A stretch of 64,000 nucleotides of DNA, from positions 1-64,000 of the forward strand of contig JAZTWJ010000052.1 in assembly GCA_045635785.1 (NCBI GenBank). Direction: 5' to 3'. The stretch is from Flemingiibacterium sp045635785 (lineage in GTDB: Bacteria > Bacillota > Clostridia > Oscillospirales > CAG-272). The translations under genes were made by a program, and so were the position numbers. Below, piece by piece: positions 42,652 to 49,970 of the stretch. The notes under the pieces are model-generated. The model saw nothing but the letters and a program-made list of their open reading frames with translations, was not told the origin of the DNA and ran no database searches. Within the stretch, counting starts at the first letter, position 1. Each line of letters starts with the position of its first letter.

Positions 42652-43938
42652 ATGCTTGACATCAAATACATCAAAGAAAATACAGAAGAAGTCATTACAC
42701 GATTTGCCAACAAGGGCAAGGATGCGCGCGAAGACATCGAAAAGATCCTGACGCTTGATACACAGCGCCGCACCATGATCTCCGAGACCGAAGCCCTCAA
42801 GGCAGAGCAGAACAAGGTCTCCAAATCCATTCCCATGCTCAAGAAGAATGGCGAGGATGTCACCCCCATTTTTGCACAGATGAAGGAGCTTTCCGAAAAG
42901 ATCAAGGCGGACGACGAAAAACTGAAGCAGATCGAGGTCGAATACACGGGTCTCATGCTCAGCCTTCCCAATCTACCCGATCCCGATCTCAAGCCCGGCG
43001 GAAAGGAAAATAACGAGCCGCTTCGCTATTACGGCGAGCCCCACAAATTCGACTTTGAGCCGAAGAATCACGTGGATATCTGCACCGATCTCGGGCTCAT
43101 TGACTACAAGCGCGGAGTTAAGCTGTCCGGAAACGGTTTCTGGATCTATCGCGGCATAGGCGCGCGCCTCGAATGGGCGCTGCTCAACTACTTTGTGGAT
43201 ACGCATATTGGCGACGGATACGAGCTTGTACTGGTGCCCCATATGCTCGGCTACGAGTGCGGTCTGACCGCAGGTCAGTTCCCCAAGTTTGCAGATGATG
43301 TTTATTGGCTGGAGACTGCCGAGGATGAGCGCCGCCGTTTCATGCTTCCTACCGCAGAAACTGCGCTGGTAGCTTTGCATCGCGATGAGATCCTCACCGA
43401 AGCGGATCTTCCGAGAAAGTACATCAGCTACACGCCTTGCTTCCGCCGTGAGGCAGGCTCCTATCGTGCGGATGAACGCGGCATGGTCCGCGGACATCAG
43501 TTCAACAAGGTGGAAATGGTTCAGTATACGCGCCCTGAGGATTCGGACGACGCATTTGCAGAGCTTGTCGGTAAGGCAGAAGCGCTTGTCAAGGGTCTTG
43601 GCTTCCTCTTCCGCACAGTCAAGCTTGCGGCGGAGGATTGCTCCGCTTCCATGGCGCGCACCTACGATATTGAGATCCACATTCCGTCCATGGATGGATA
43701 TAAGGAAGTAAGCTCCGTTTCCAATGCCCGCGATTATCAGGCGCGACGCGGTCAGATGCGCTTCAAGCGCGAATCCACCGGCAAGATCGAATTCCTGCAC
43801 ACGCTCAACGGCTCCGGTCTTGCAACCAGCCGCATTCTGCCTGCAATTGTTGAGCAGAATCAGCAGGCGGACGGCAGCGTTGTGGTACCCGAAGTGCTTC
43901 GCAAGTACGTCGGTTGCGACATCATCAAGAAGCAGTAA
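42652..43938 (+). CDS. serS: seryl-tRNA synthetase
   Basis: 428 aa class II synthetase. The N-terminal tRNA-binding coiled coil covers about 1-105 (MLDIKYIKENTEEVITRFA). Motif 2 is SYTPCFRREAGSYRADERGMVRGHQFNKVEM and motif 3 LNGSGLATSRILPAIVEQNQ. Family length is normal. Only 35 nt separate it from spo0J, leaving no room for a T-box; it is probably transcribed with soj-spo0J. Ribosome site AAGGGAGTTTTATAAAA. Confidence 0.98.
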   Translation: MLDIKYIKENTEEVITRFANKGKDAREDIEKILTLDTQRRTMISETEALKAEQNKVSKSIPMLKKNGEDVTPIFAQMKELSEKIKADDEKLKQIEVEYTGLMLSLPNLPDPDLKPGGKENNEPLRYYGEPHKFDFEPKNHVDICTDLGLIDYKRGVKLSGNGFWIYRGIGARLEWALLNYFVDTHIGDGYELVLVPHMLGYECGLTAGQFPKFADDVYWLETAEDERRRFMLPTAETALVALHRDEILTEADLPRKYISYTPCFRREAGSYRADERGMVRGHQFNKVEMVQYTRPEDSDDAFAELVGKAEALVKGLGFLFRTVKLAAEDCSASMARTYDIEIHIPSMDGYKEVSSVSNARDYQARRGQMRFKRESTGKIEFLHTLNGSGLATSRILPAIVEQNQQADGSVVVPEVLRKYVGCDIIKKQ

Positions 43939-44002
43939 CCTGCCGAATTTTTCAAAAGAAGAATTTCGGCAAATGTAAAACATATCGAAAGGAGGTTTTT
44001 CG

Positions 44003-44551
44003 GTGGAGTTCTTTGAAGCGTTATGGAATGACCTCATGGAAATCTGTGGGGATACCATCACTCTCGGGGATCAGCCCGTTACGACTCTCAACATCATCAT
44101 TTGGTCGCTTTTTATCGGCTTTATGATCGGAATCGGCGTCACCTTATACAATAAATTTGTGCTTGGCTCCTTGATCAGAGGATTGATCGAGCGCGGCGCA
44201 CATACCGCAGATGCGGCATTGACCGCCACGGAAATCGGCTGTGCAAACCCGTTTGTTCGGTTTGCCATGCGAAAAAACAGCTCGCTTCGCCGCATTGTGC
44301 ATGTCAAAGGCGAATCGGATGCCAAAGAATTCAAATACAGCTTCCAAACGGCACAATTCTTCATTCCGGACGAGATGGTACACCGTGCAGAGCTGGTCTA
44401 CGGAAACGCGGGAACCAGCGTGCTTTCCGTACTGCTCGCCGTGCTTGCCTTTCTTGTAGTGGCGCTTGTATCGTTCATCGTGGTGCCCGATCTCATTCAG
44501 ATGCTGAATAATTTCATAAACGGGATCAAACCCCCGAGCAATATACTCTAA
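44003..44551 (+). CDS. predicted two-helix membrane protein, function unknown
   Basis: 182 aa. It has hydrophobic helices at about 29-50 and 140-165 with a cytosolic or external loop between. The GTG start at 44003 follows a strong AAAGGAGG. The middle part has ALTATEIGCANPFVRFAMRK and SSLRRIVHV; no family recognised. Followed after 20 nt by the MORN-repeat gene, which suggests a joint envelope function. Confidence 0.75.
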   Translation: MEFFEALWNDLMEICGDTITLGDQPVTTLNIIIWSLFIGFMIGIGVTLYNKFVLGSLIRGLIERGAHTADAALTATEIGCANPFVRFAMRKNSSLRRIVHVKGESDAKEFKYSFQTAQFFIPDEMVHRAELVYGNAGTSVLSVLLAVLAFLVVALVSFIVVPDLIQMLNNFINGIKPPSNIL

Positions 44552-44571
44552 TTTCGGAGAAAAGATAACAT

Positions 44572-45405
44572 ATGAATTACGAACAGACTAACAAACGGGT
44601 GCGCCGTACGCGCAGTACCTTCAGTATTATGCTGACCATTCTGATCATCGCCGCCATTGCGGTGGGCATCGTTGCGGCATGCATATATTTTTCCGGCATC
44701 CGATATATCAAGATCAATACGGAAGACGGCGGTACGGTCAAATATTTCGGCATCGTCGATGAGGACGGCGATCCTTTAACGGGTCAGCTGTACTATTCCG
44801 ACGGCGTTGTCGCAGAAGTTGACATGGAAAAGAAGTCCGTTATTTATTCAAACGGCGATGTTTACGAGGGCGAGCTGAAGGAATTGAGCCGCAGCGGTAA
44901 AGGCAAGCTGCTCTATGCCTCGGGCGACATCTACGAGGGCGACTTCGTTCAGGATCAGATCACCGGCTATGGCGTGTATACCTTCTCCAACGGCGATATT
45001 TATGAGGGGTATCTTGTGAATGGCATGAAGGAAGGCGAGGGCACTTATACTTGGGCGGACGGCTCGGTCTATACCGGCTTGTTTCAGAACGACATGAAGA
45101 ACGGCGCGGGTGTTTACAAATGGGCGGATGGCTCCACCTATGAAGGCACCTATGTGAATGAGCTCAAGGAAGGAAAAGGAACCTTTATTTTCCCCAACGG
45201 CGACCGCTACGTCGGTGATTTCGCCGCGGATGTCCGCACAGGCAATGGCACCTACACATGGGCAAACGGAGACACCTACGAGGGTGAGTTCAAGGATAAT
45301 AAAATGCACGGCAAGGGCAAATATACATGGCCCAGCGGACGCACCTTTGAGGGCGAATTTTCCGACGGAAAGATCGTTCGCAAGCAAGAAACAACCGAAC
45401 AGTAG
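44572..45405 (+). CDS. MORN-repeat membrane-anchored protein
   Basis: 277 aa. An N-terminal signal-anchor (about 20-42) is followed by about eight MORN repeats of 23 residues (pattern YEGxxxxGxxxGxGxYxxxxGDx), roughly residues 90-270. Examples are DIYEGDFVQDQITGYGVYTF and DTYEGEFKDNKMHGKGKYTW. MORN repeats in other proteins bind lipids or act as scaffolds; bacterial functions are mostly unknown. It has no enzymatic domain. Ends at a terminator. Confidence 0.9.
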   Translation: MNYEQTNKRVRRTRSTFSIMLTILIIAAIAVGIVAACIYFSGIRYIKINTEDGGTVKYFGIVDEDGDPLTGQLYYSDGVVAEVDMEKKSVIYSNGDVYEGELKELSRSGKGKLLYASGDIYEGDFVQDQITGYGVYTFSNGDIYEGYLVNGMKEGEGTYTWADGSVYTGLFQNDMKNGAGVYKWADGSTYEGTYVNELKEGKGTFIFPNGDRYVGDFAADVRTGNGTYTWANGDTYEGEFKDNKMHGKGKYTWPSGRTFEGEFSDGKIVRKQETTEQ

Positions 45406-45408
45406 GAA

Positions 45409-45448
45409 AAAACAGCTTCTGCCAATGATTCTGCAGAAGCTGTTTTTG
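45409..45448 (+). terminator. terminator after the MORN gene
   Basis: Stem AAAACAGCTTCTGC / GCAGAAGCTGTTTTT with loop CAATGATTCT and a T tract. Confidence 0.9.
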
Positions 45449-45504
45449 GTTATATTTGTTATTATTGCCATTATATGGCATCTTCGCTTCCAATCGGCAA
45501 AACA

Positions 45505-45541
45505 GTAAGCCGCCCAATAAAATGGGCGGCTTGATTTTATT
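45505..45541 (-). terminator. terminator after pgsA
   Basis: Stem AAGCCGCCCA / TGGGCGGCTT around ATAAAA, just beyond the pgsA stop. On the minus strand the stem is followed by ACTG rather than a T run; on the plus strand by GATTTTATT. It may act in both directions. Confidence 0.65.
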
Positions 45542-46103
45542 TCGTGGGATCGAGGAACTGCCAATAGGTTTTCATATAGTCGATGCCCGACCATACCGTC
45601 ATGACCGTCATCGCCGCGATGGTGATATAGCTGAGGATATAGCCACCGGAGGGCAGAATGACAGGCTCAAGCAAGATAACAACAATACAAACGATCTGCG
45701 TCACGGTCTTGACCTTGCCCAGCCATGCCGCCGCCACGACCTTACCTGCTCCGCTTGAAAGGATCAGACGCATGGAGGTGATCGCCAGCTCGCGGAAAAT
45801 GACGATTAGAGCCGCCCAAATAAAGACAGGGCGAAGATCCTCGTATTTGTAAAGAATGGCAAGCATGGCGCCAAACACCATAAACTTATCCGCAAGCGGA
45901 TCAATAAATTTACCGAAATCCGTGATCAAGTTGAACTTTCTTGCAATCATTCCGTCGAGAAAGTCGGTAAATGCGGTGAGGATAAAGATCGCTGCACCAA
46001 GGATCCGTGACCATGTATCGGGCAGGAAGGGCAGTACAATTACCGCCACAAAAATCGGCACCATAATCACACGTATGAGTGAGAGCTTATTTGGAAGATT
46101 CAT
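45537..46103 (-). CDS. pgsA: CDP-diacylglycerol--glycerol-3-phosphate 3-phosphatidyltransferase
   Basis: 188 aa membrane enzyme forming phosphatidylglycerol phosphate. The CDP-alcohol phosphotransferase motif is complete: DGMIARKFNLITDFGKFIDPLADK (DG-x2-AR-x8-G-x3-D-x3-D, about 49-72). Four to five hydrophobic helices follow. The start MNLPNKLSLIRV at 46103 is the usual PgsA N-terminus; the frame to 46157 is an upstream extension. It follows rimO by 77 nt in a recA-recX-rimO-pgsA series. Confidence 0.96.
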   Translation of the reverse strand: MNLPNKLSLIRVIMVPIFVAVIVLPFLPDTWSRILGAAIFILTAFTDFLDGMIARKFNLITDFGKFIDPLADKFMVFGAMLAILYKYEDLRPVFIWAALIVIFRELAITSMRLILSSGAGKVVAAAWLGKVKTVTQIVCIVVILLEPVILPSGGYILSYITIAAMTVMTVWSGIDYMKTYWQFLDPTK

Positions 46104-46180
46104 TATCAGACCATGGCTTTCGCCGCGCGAAAGCACCCTTTCCGCCCAAATGGGCATGGTTTTTACCGTAAGTTTTCGCC

Positions 46181-47518
46181 TTAGGAGATCTTGTCTCCGA
46201 TAAGATCATAATCCAACGCCTCGGTTATCTTAACCTCGACAAAATCGCCGCTTTCCACGCTCTTTTTCGGTGCGCGGAAGTAAACCTTGCCGTCGATCTC
46301 CGGCGCATCGTTTGCACTTCTGCCGTAGTAGGTTTCGGATACCGGATCGTAATCCTCGCAGAGGACGGTCAGCGTTCTGCCGATCATGGCATCATTCTGC
46401 TCCTCGGTGATGTCTCCCTGGGTTCGCATGATGATGTCATAGCGGTCCTGCTTGATCTGCTCGTCGATCTGATCGTCAAAATCGTATGCGGGGGTATCCT
46501 CCTCACGGGAATAGGTGAACGCGCCGAGTCGATCGAAGCGTGCCTCCTTGACAAATGCACACAGTTCAGTAAAATCCTCCTCCGTTTCGCCGGGGAAGCC
46601 CACGATCACGGTGGTGCGAATGATCATCTCGGGAACATTGTCGCGCAGTTTTTTGACCACAGAACGGATCAGCGCGCCATCGCCGTGACGGTTCATGGCG
46701 CTCAGCATGTGGTCGGAAATGTGCTGGATCGGCATGTCGATATATTTGAGCACGCGCGGATTCGTTTTGAATACCTCCACCAGCTCGTCGGTGATCTTAT
46801 CGGGATAGCAGTACAGCACGCGGATCCACGGGATTGTGGTTTCCTCGGTGATGCGGCTGAGAAGCTCCGCTAACTTAAATTCGCCGTAAAGATCCTCGCC
46901 ATAGCGGGTGGTATCCTGCGCCACAAGCACAAGCTCCTTCACGCCAAGTGCCTCCATGGTTTTTGCCTCATCTATCAGTTCCTCCATGGGGCGGCTGCGG
47001 AATTTTCCGCGGATCGACGGAATCGCGCAGTAACTGCAGCAGTTGTCACAACCCTCGGCAATCTTCAGATAAGCATAATACTCGGGCGTGGTAACAATGC
47101 GCTCACCGCCAAGTTTTACCGTGTTTTTATCCTCGTAAGAAGAATATTTTTCCCCGTTGACAGCCGCGCGGACGGCTTCGGCAATGTTGTGGATACTGCC
47201 CACACCGAGGATCGCATCCACCTCGGGAAGCTGATCGAAAATCGCATCGCGATACCGCTCGGCAAGGCATCCCGTAACAACGATCGCTTTCAGCGTGCGG
47301 TTTTTCTTCAGCCAGCCGATGTCAATGATGTTGTCAATGGCTTCCTGTTTTGCGCTCTCGATAAATGCGCAGGTATTGACAACGATAACATCTGCGTCAA
47401 TATCCTCGGAGACGATTTCAAAGCCGGCTTCATATAACTCGTGCAGCATGACCTCTGTGTCAAGCTGATTTTTCGGGCAGCCCAGAGAGACAAACCCTAC
47501 CTTGATTTTATTACTCAT
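46181..47518 (-). CDS. rimO: ribosomal protein S12 methylthiotransferase RimO
   Basis: 445 aa radical-SAM enzyme. It has VGFVSLGCPKNQLDTEVML (UPF0004 domain) and the radical-SAM cluster EGCDNCCSYCAIPSIRG (C-x3-C-x2-C). The C-terminal TRAM region includes YFRAPKKSVESGDFVEVKI. It adds a methylthio group to the conserved Asp of S12. The start is ATG 47518 with AGGAAA at good distance; it overlaps the recX stop. The open frame runs on to 47881 through recX but that part has recX coding on it. Confidence 0.96.
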   Translation of the reverse strand: MSNKIKVGFVSLGCPKNQLDTEVMLHELYEAGFEIVSEDIDADVIVVNTCAFIESAKQEAIDNIIDIGWLKKNRTLKAIVVTGCLAERYRDAIFDQLPEVDAILGVGSIHNIAEAVRAAVNGEKYSSYEDKNTVKLGGERIVTTPEYYAYLKIAEGCDNCCSYCAIPSIRGKFRSRPMEELIDEAKTMEALGVKELVLVAQDTTRYGEDLYGEFKLAELLSRITEETTIPWIRVLYCYPDKITDELVEVFKTNPRVLKYIDMPIQHISDHMLSAMNRHGDGALIRSVVKKLRDNVPEMIIRTTVIVGFPGETEEDFTELCAFVKEARFDRLGAFTYSREEDTPAYDFDDQIDEQIKQDRYDIIMRTQGDITEEQNDAMIGRTLTVLCEDYDPVSETYYGRSANDAPEIDGKVYFRAPKKSVESGDFVEVKITEALDYDLIGDKIS

Positions 47519-48197
47519 ATTCATTTTCCTGTAATCTTTTGATTGCCGCCTTCGTTTCAGACGGCGCGTATCCAAAGCGATACAACGACGCGTAAACGCT
47601 TTCGCGATACTTCGGATCGCAAATGCGCTCCATGTCGCATTTTTTTGAAAGAAGCCGCATGAGATTTGCCGCAAAGTCGATGTTTTCAAGCAGTGCGGGC
47701 AATTCATCGCGAAGAATTTCCGTGGAAATTCCCTTTTTTCGCAGTTCATTTTTGATACGCGTGGGCCCGTACAGCTTGACATTGGCAAGCTGCTCCACGC
47801 TCCGCGCAAGAATGCGGCTTTCGTTGATGTAACCGAGCGATGCGATGTATTCCGCCGCATCCTCCGAAAGATATTTTTCAAATCCGCGCTGACGGAGCTT
47901 CTCCGTCAATGCAATTTTGGTATTGTCGCCGTACCCAAGAAGCGAAATGCCTTTTTTGACCGCTTCCCACAGCTTTGCACTATATTCCAGCGTGTCAAAC
48001 TGCTCCGCCGTCAGCAAATACGGCAAAGAATTTACACCGATGTTGCCCACTTCAAAAAGCATCTTTGACGCCACAAGAAGCTTTCTGATATCCGCTCGGA
48101 CAGATTCCGCGCGCTCCGATGCAATGCGCACCGTCAGCTCCGCTTCCTCGCCCATGCGCCGCGGCTCCAATTTGATGATCGCAATTTCAAGCGGCAC
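47511..48197 (-). CDS. recX: regulatory protein RecX
   Basis: 228 aa. Three-helix RecX repeats are visible, with the core LISLLGYGDNTKIALTEKLRQRGF-like segment, DAAEYIASLGYINESRILARSV and GPTRIKNELRKKGISTEI. It modulates RecA filaments. The start is GTG, 2 nt after the recA stop codon, so translation is coupled to recA. Confidence 0.92.
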   Translation of the reverse strand: MPLEIAIIKLEPRRMGEEAELTVRIASERAESVRADIRKLLVASKMLFEVGNIGVNSLPYLLTAEQFDTLEYSAKLWEAVKKGISLLGYGDNTKIALTEKLRQRGFEKYLSEDAAEYIASLGYINESRILARSVEQLANVKLYGPTRIKNELRKKGISTEILRDELPALLENIDFAANLMRLLSKKCDMERICDPKYRESVYASLYRFGYAPSETKAAIKRLQENEYE

Positions 48198-48199
48198 GA

Positions 48200-49321
48200 T
48201 TATTCGTCGTCCGTTTCGAGAATGCGGATGTCGAGATCCTCATCGTCATCCATATCGTCATCCTCATATTCGTTGCCCATCATCGCTTCCACATCGTCGC
48301 GCTGTGCCTTGATCTTTTCAGCCAGCTCTTCCATCAGCTCCGTGTTGGATTCAAAATACTTGCGCGTATTTTCCTTGCCCTGCGCGATGCGCTGATCGCC
48401 ATAGGAGAACCATGAGCCGCTCTTGGTAATGAAGCCAAGCTCCATGGCAATATCTACGATCTCGCCGGATCTCGAAATACCCTTACCGTAGATGATGTCA
48501 AATTCCGCGACCTTGAAGGGCGGAGCCACCTTATTCTTGACAATTTTACACTTGACGTGGTTGCCGTATACCTCCGAGCCGTCTTTGAGCTGTTCGGAGC
48601 GGCGAATTTCCATACGAACGGAGGCGTAGAACTTCAGCGCACGTCCGCCTGGGGTGGTTTCGGGATTTCCGTAGGAAATACCGATCTTTTCACGAAGCTG
48701 GTTGATAAAGATAATGACACAGTTGGACTTTGCCACAGCACCGGACAGCTTTTTGAGTGCCTGTGACATCAAACGTGCCTGCAAGCCCACATGAGAGGAT
48801 GCCATATCGCCGTCGATCTCCTGCTGTGTAACAAGCGCCGCAACCGAATCGACAACCACAACGTCAATTGCACCCGAACGAATCCGCGCCTCTGCAATAT
48901 CCAGCGCCTGTTCGCCGCTGGAGGGCTGCGAAACAAGCAGACTGTCGATATCAACACCAAGCGCCTTTGCATAAACGGGGTCGAGGGCATTTTCCACGTC
49001 AATATATGCCGCCTCACCGCCAAGCTTTTGCGTTTCGGCAACTACATGCAATGCCACCGTGGTTTTACCCGAAGATTCGGGGCCGTAGATCTCCACGATA
49101 CGTCCGCGCGGAACGCCGCCGATTCCCAAAGCCATATCCAGCGTCAGCGAGCCTGTGGAAATGGCGCTGACCTCCAGCTCGGGAGCTTCGCCCATACGCA
49201 TGATGGTTCCCTTGCCGTAATTTTTCTCTATCTGACCGATGGCGCCCTCAATCGCCTTACGCTTTGCTTCTTTGTCTACGATCTGCGATGGAACGGGCTT
49301 ATTCTGCTGTTTTGCTTTCAT
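48200..49321 (-). CDS. recA: recombinase RecA
   Basis: 373 aa. KAIEGAIGQIEKNYGKGTIMRMG, Walker A GPESSGKTTVAL (about 79-90), VVVDSVAAL (Walker B), DNA loop MASSHVGLQARLMSQALKKL and INQLREKIG are all conserved. An acidic C-terminal tail (EYEDDDMDDDEDLD) follows. It catalyses strand exchange and LexA cleavage. The promoter and a LexA-like box lie just upstream (49357-49409). Confidence 0.99.
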   Translation of the reverse strand: MKAKQQNKPVPSQIVDKEAKRKAIEGAIGQIEKNYGKGTIMRMGEAPELEVSAISTGSLTLDMALGIGGVPRGRIVEIYGPESSGKTTVALHVVAETQKLGGEAAYIDVENALDPVYAKALGVDIDSLLVSQPSSGEQALDIAEARIRSGAIDVVVVDSVAALVTQQEIDGDMASSHVGLQARLMSQALKKLSGAVAKSNCVIIFINQLREKIGISYGNPETTPGGRALKFYASVRMEIRRSEQLKDGSEVYGNHVKCKIVKNKVAPPFKVAEFDIIYGKGISRSGEIVDIAMELGFITKSGSWFSYGDQRIAQGKENTRKYFESNTELMEELAEKIKAQRDDVEAMMGNEYEDDDMDDDEDLDIRILETDDE

Positions 49322-49356
49322 TTGTCAATCTCCGTTTCTTTGTTCTCGGCAAAAAC

Positions 49357-49370
49357 CGAACATATTTTCT
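49357..49370. promoter_or_regulatory. LexA/DinR-like SOS box of recA
   Basis: CGAACATATTTTCT matches the Gram-positive SOS box CGAACATATGTTCG at 12 of 14 positions. It lies just downstream of the recA -10 region, overlapping the expected transcription start, an effective place for a repressor. Confidence 0.7.
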
Positions 49371-49380
49371 CTATGGTTCT

Positions 49381-49409
49381 ATTATACACCAAACAAACGA
49401 ATTGTGCAA
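49381..49409 (-). promoter_or_regulatory. recA promoter
   Basis: Minus-strand TTGCAC (49404-49409) and TATAAT (49381-49386), 17-bp spacer. Confidence 0.8.
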
Positions 49410-49427
49410 TAGATTTTTACAATTTTT

Positions 49428-49970
49428 TCAAAAAATTGGGCTGTCAATCAACCACGCGCCGCCCACATTCCGAAGCGTTACCTCCAGATCGCCGTCTGCG
49501 TGCGGAAGCAGCACGATTGCCATATAGGGATTCTTTTTCAACACCTTCGCCTTTGAAAGATCAAAGGTGCGCGGCTCTCCAAAATCCTCCGTGACTTTGG
49601 GATTCACAAACAGCACGCCGCCGCGCTCCGTAAATTTTGCCGAGATCATGCCCTCATCCGAGGATACGCCGCTGAACGCGGTGTTGGAAAGGATTTTCAC
49701 ATAGTCAGGGGAAAATACGGTTTCCATGGATGCACGCAATTCGGAGATCGACTTCATGGGCGCAGATGCAGATACCTGACAGTATCCGTCGTCCAAAGCC
49801 TCGCCATGGGGAAGCGTATCGCCGTAAATAATCCCATACAAAGTATGCGCCTTCGGTGCCAGCTCCTCCAATGCAGAAAGGATCGTTTGATCCGATGCGC
49901 CGCCACCGCATGACATAAGAAGTGTCAGCGACAGAATCAAAAGAAATGCTGCTACAGCGAATTTTTTCAT
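49428..49970 (-). CDS. predicted lipoprotein, function unknown
   Basis: 180 aa. The N-terminus MKKFAVAAFLLILSLTLLMSCGGG is a lipoprotein signal with lipobox LMSC (Cys21). The mature part is about 160 residues without recognised domain. The ATG overlaps the gyrA stop by one base (TAATG), so it is translated from the gyrase transcript. It might be a DUF-type surface protein seen near gyrA in some Clostridia; I do not recognise it. Confidence 0.8.
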   Translation of the reverse strand: MKKFAVAAFLLILSLTLLMSCGGGASDQTILSALEELAPKAHTLYGIIYGDTLPHGEALDDGYCQVSASAPMKSISELRASMETVFSPDYVKILSNTAFSGVSSDEGMISAKFTERGGVLFVNPKVTEDFGEPRTFDLSKAKVLKKNPYMAIVLLPHADGDLEVTLRNVGGAWLIDSPIF

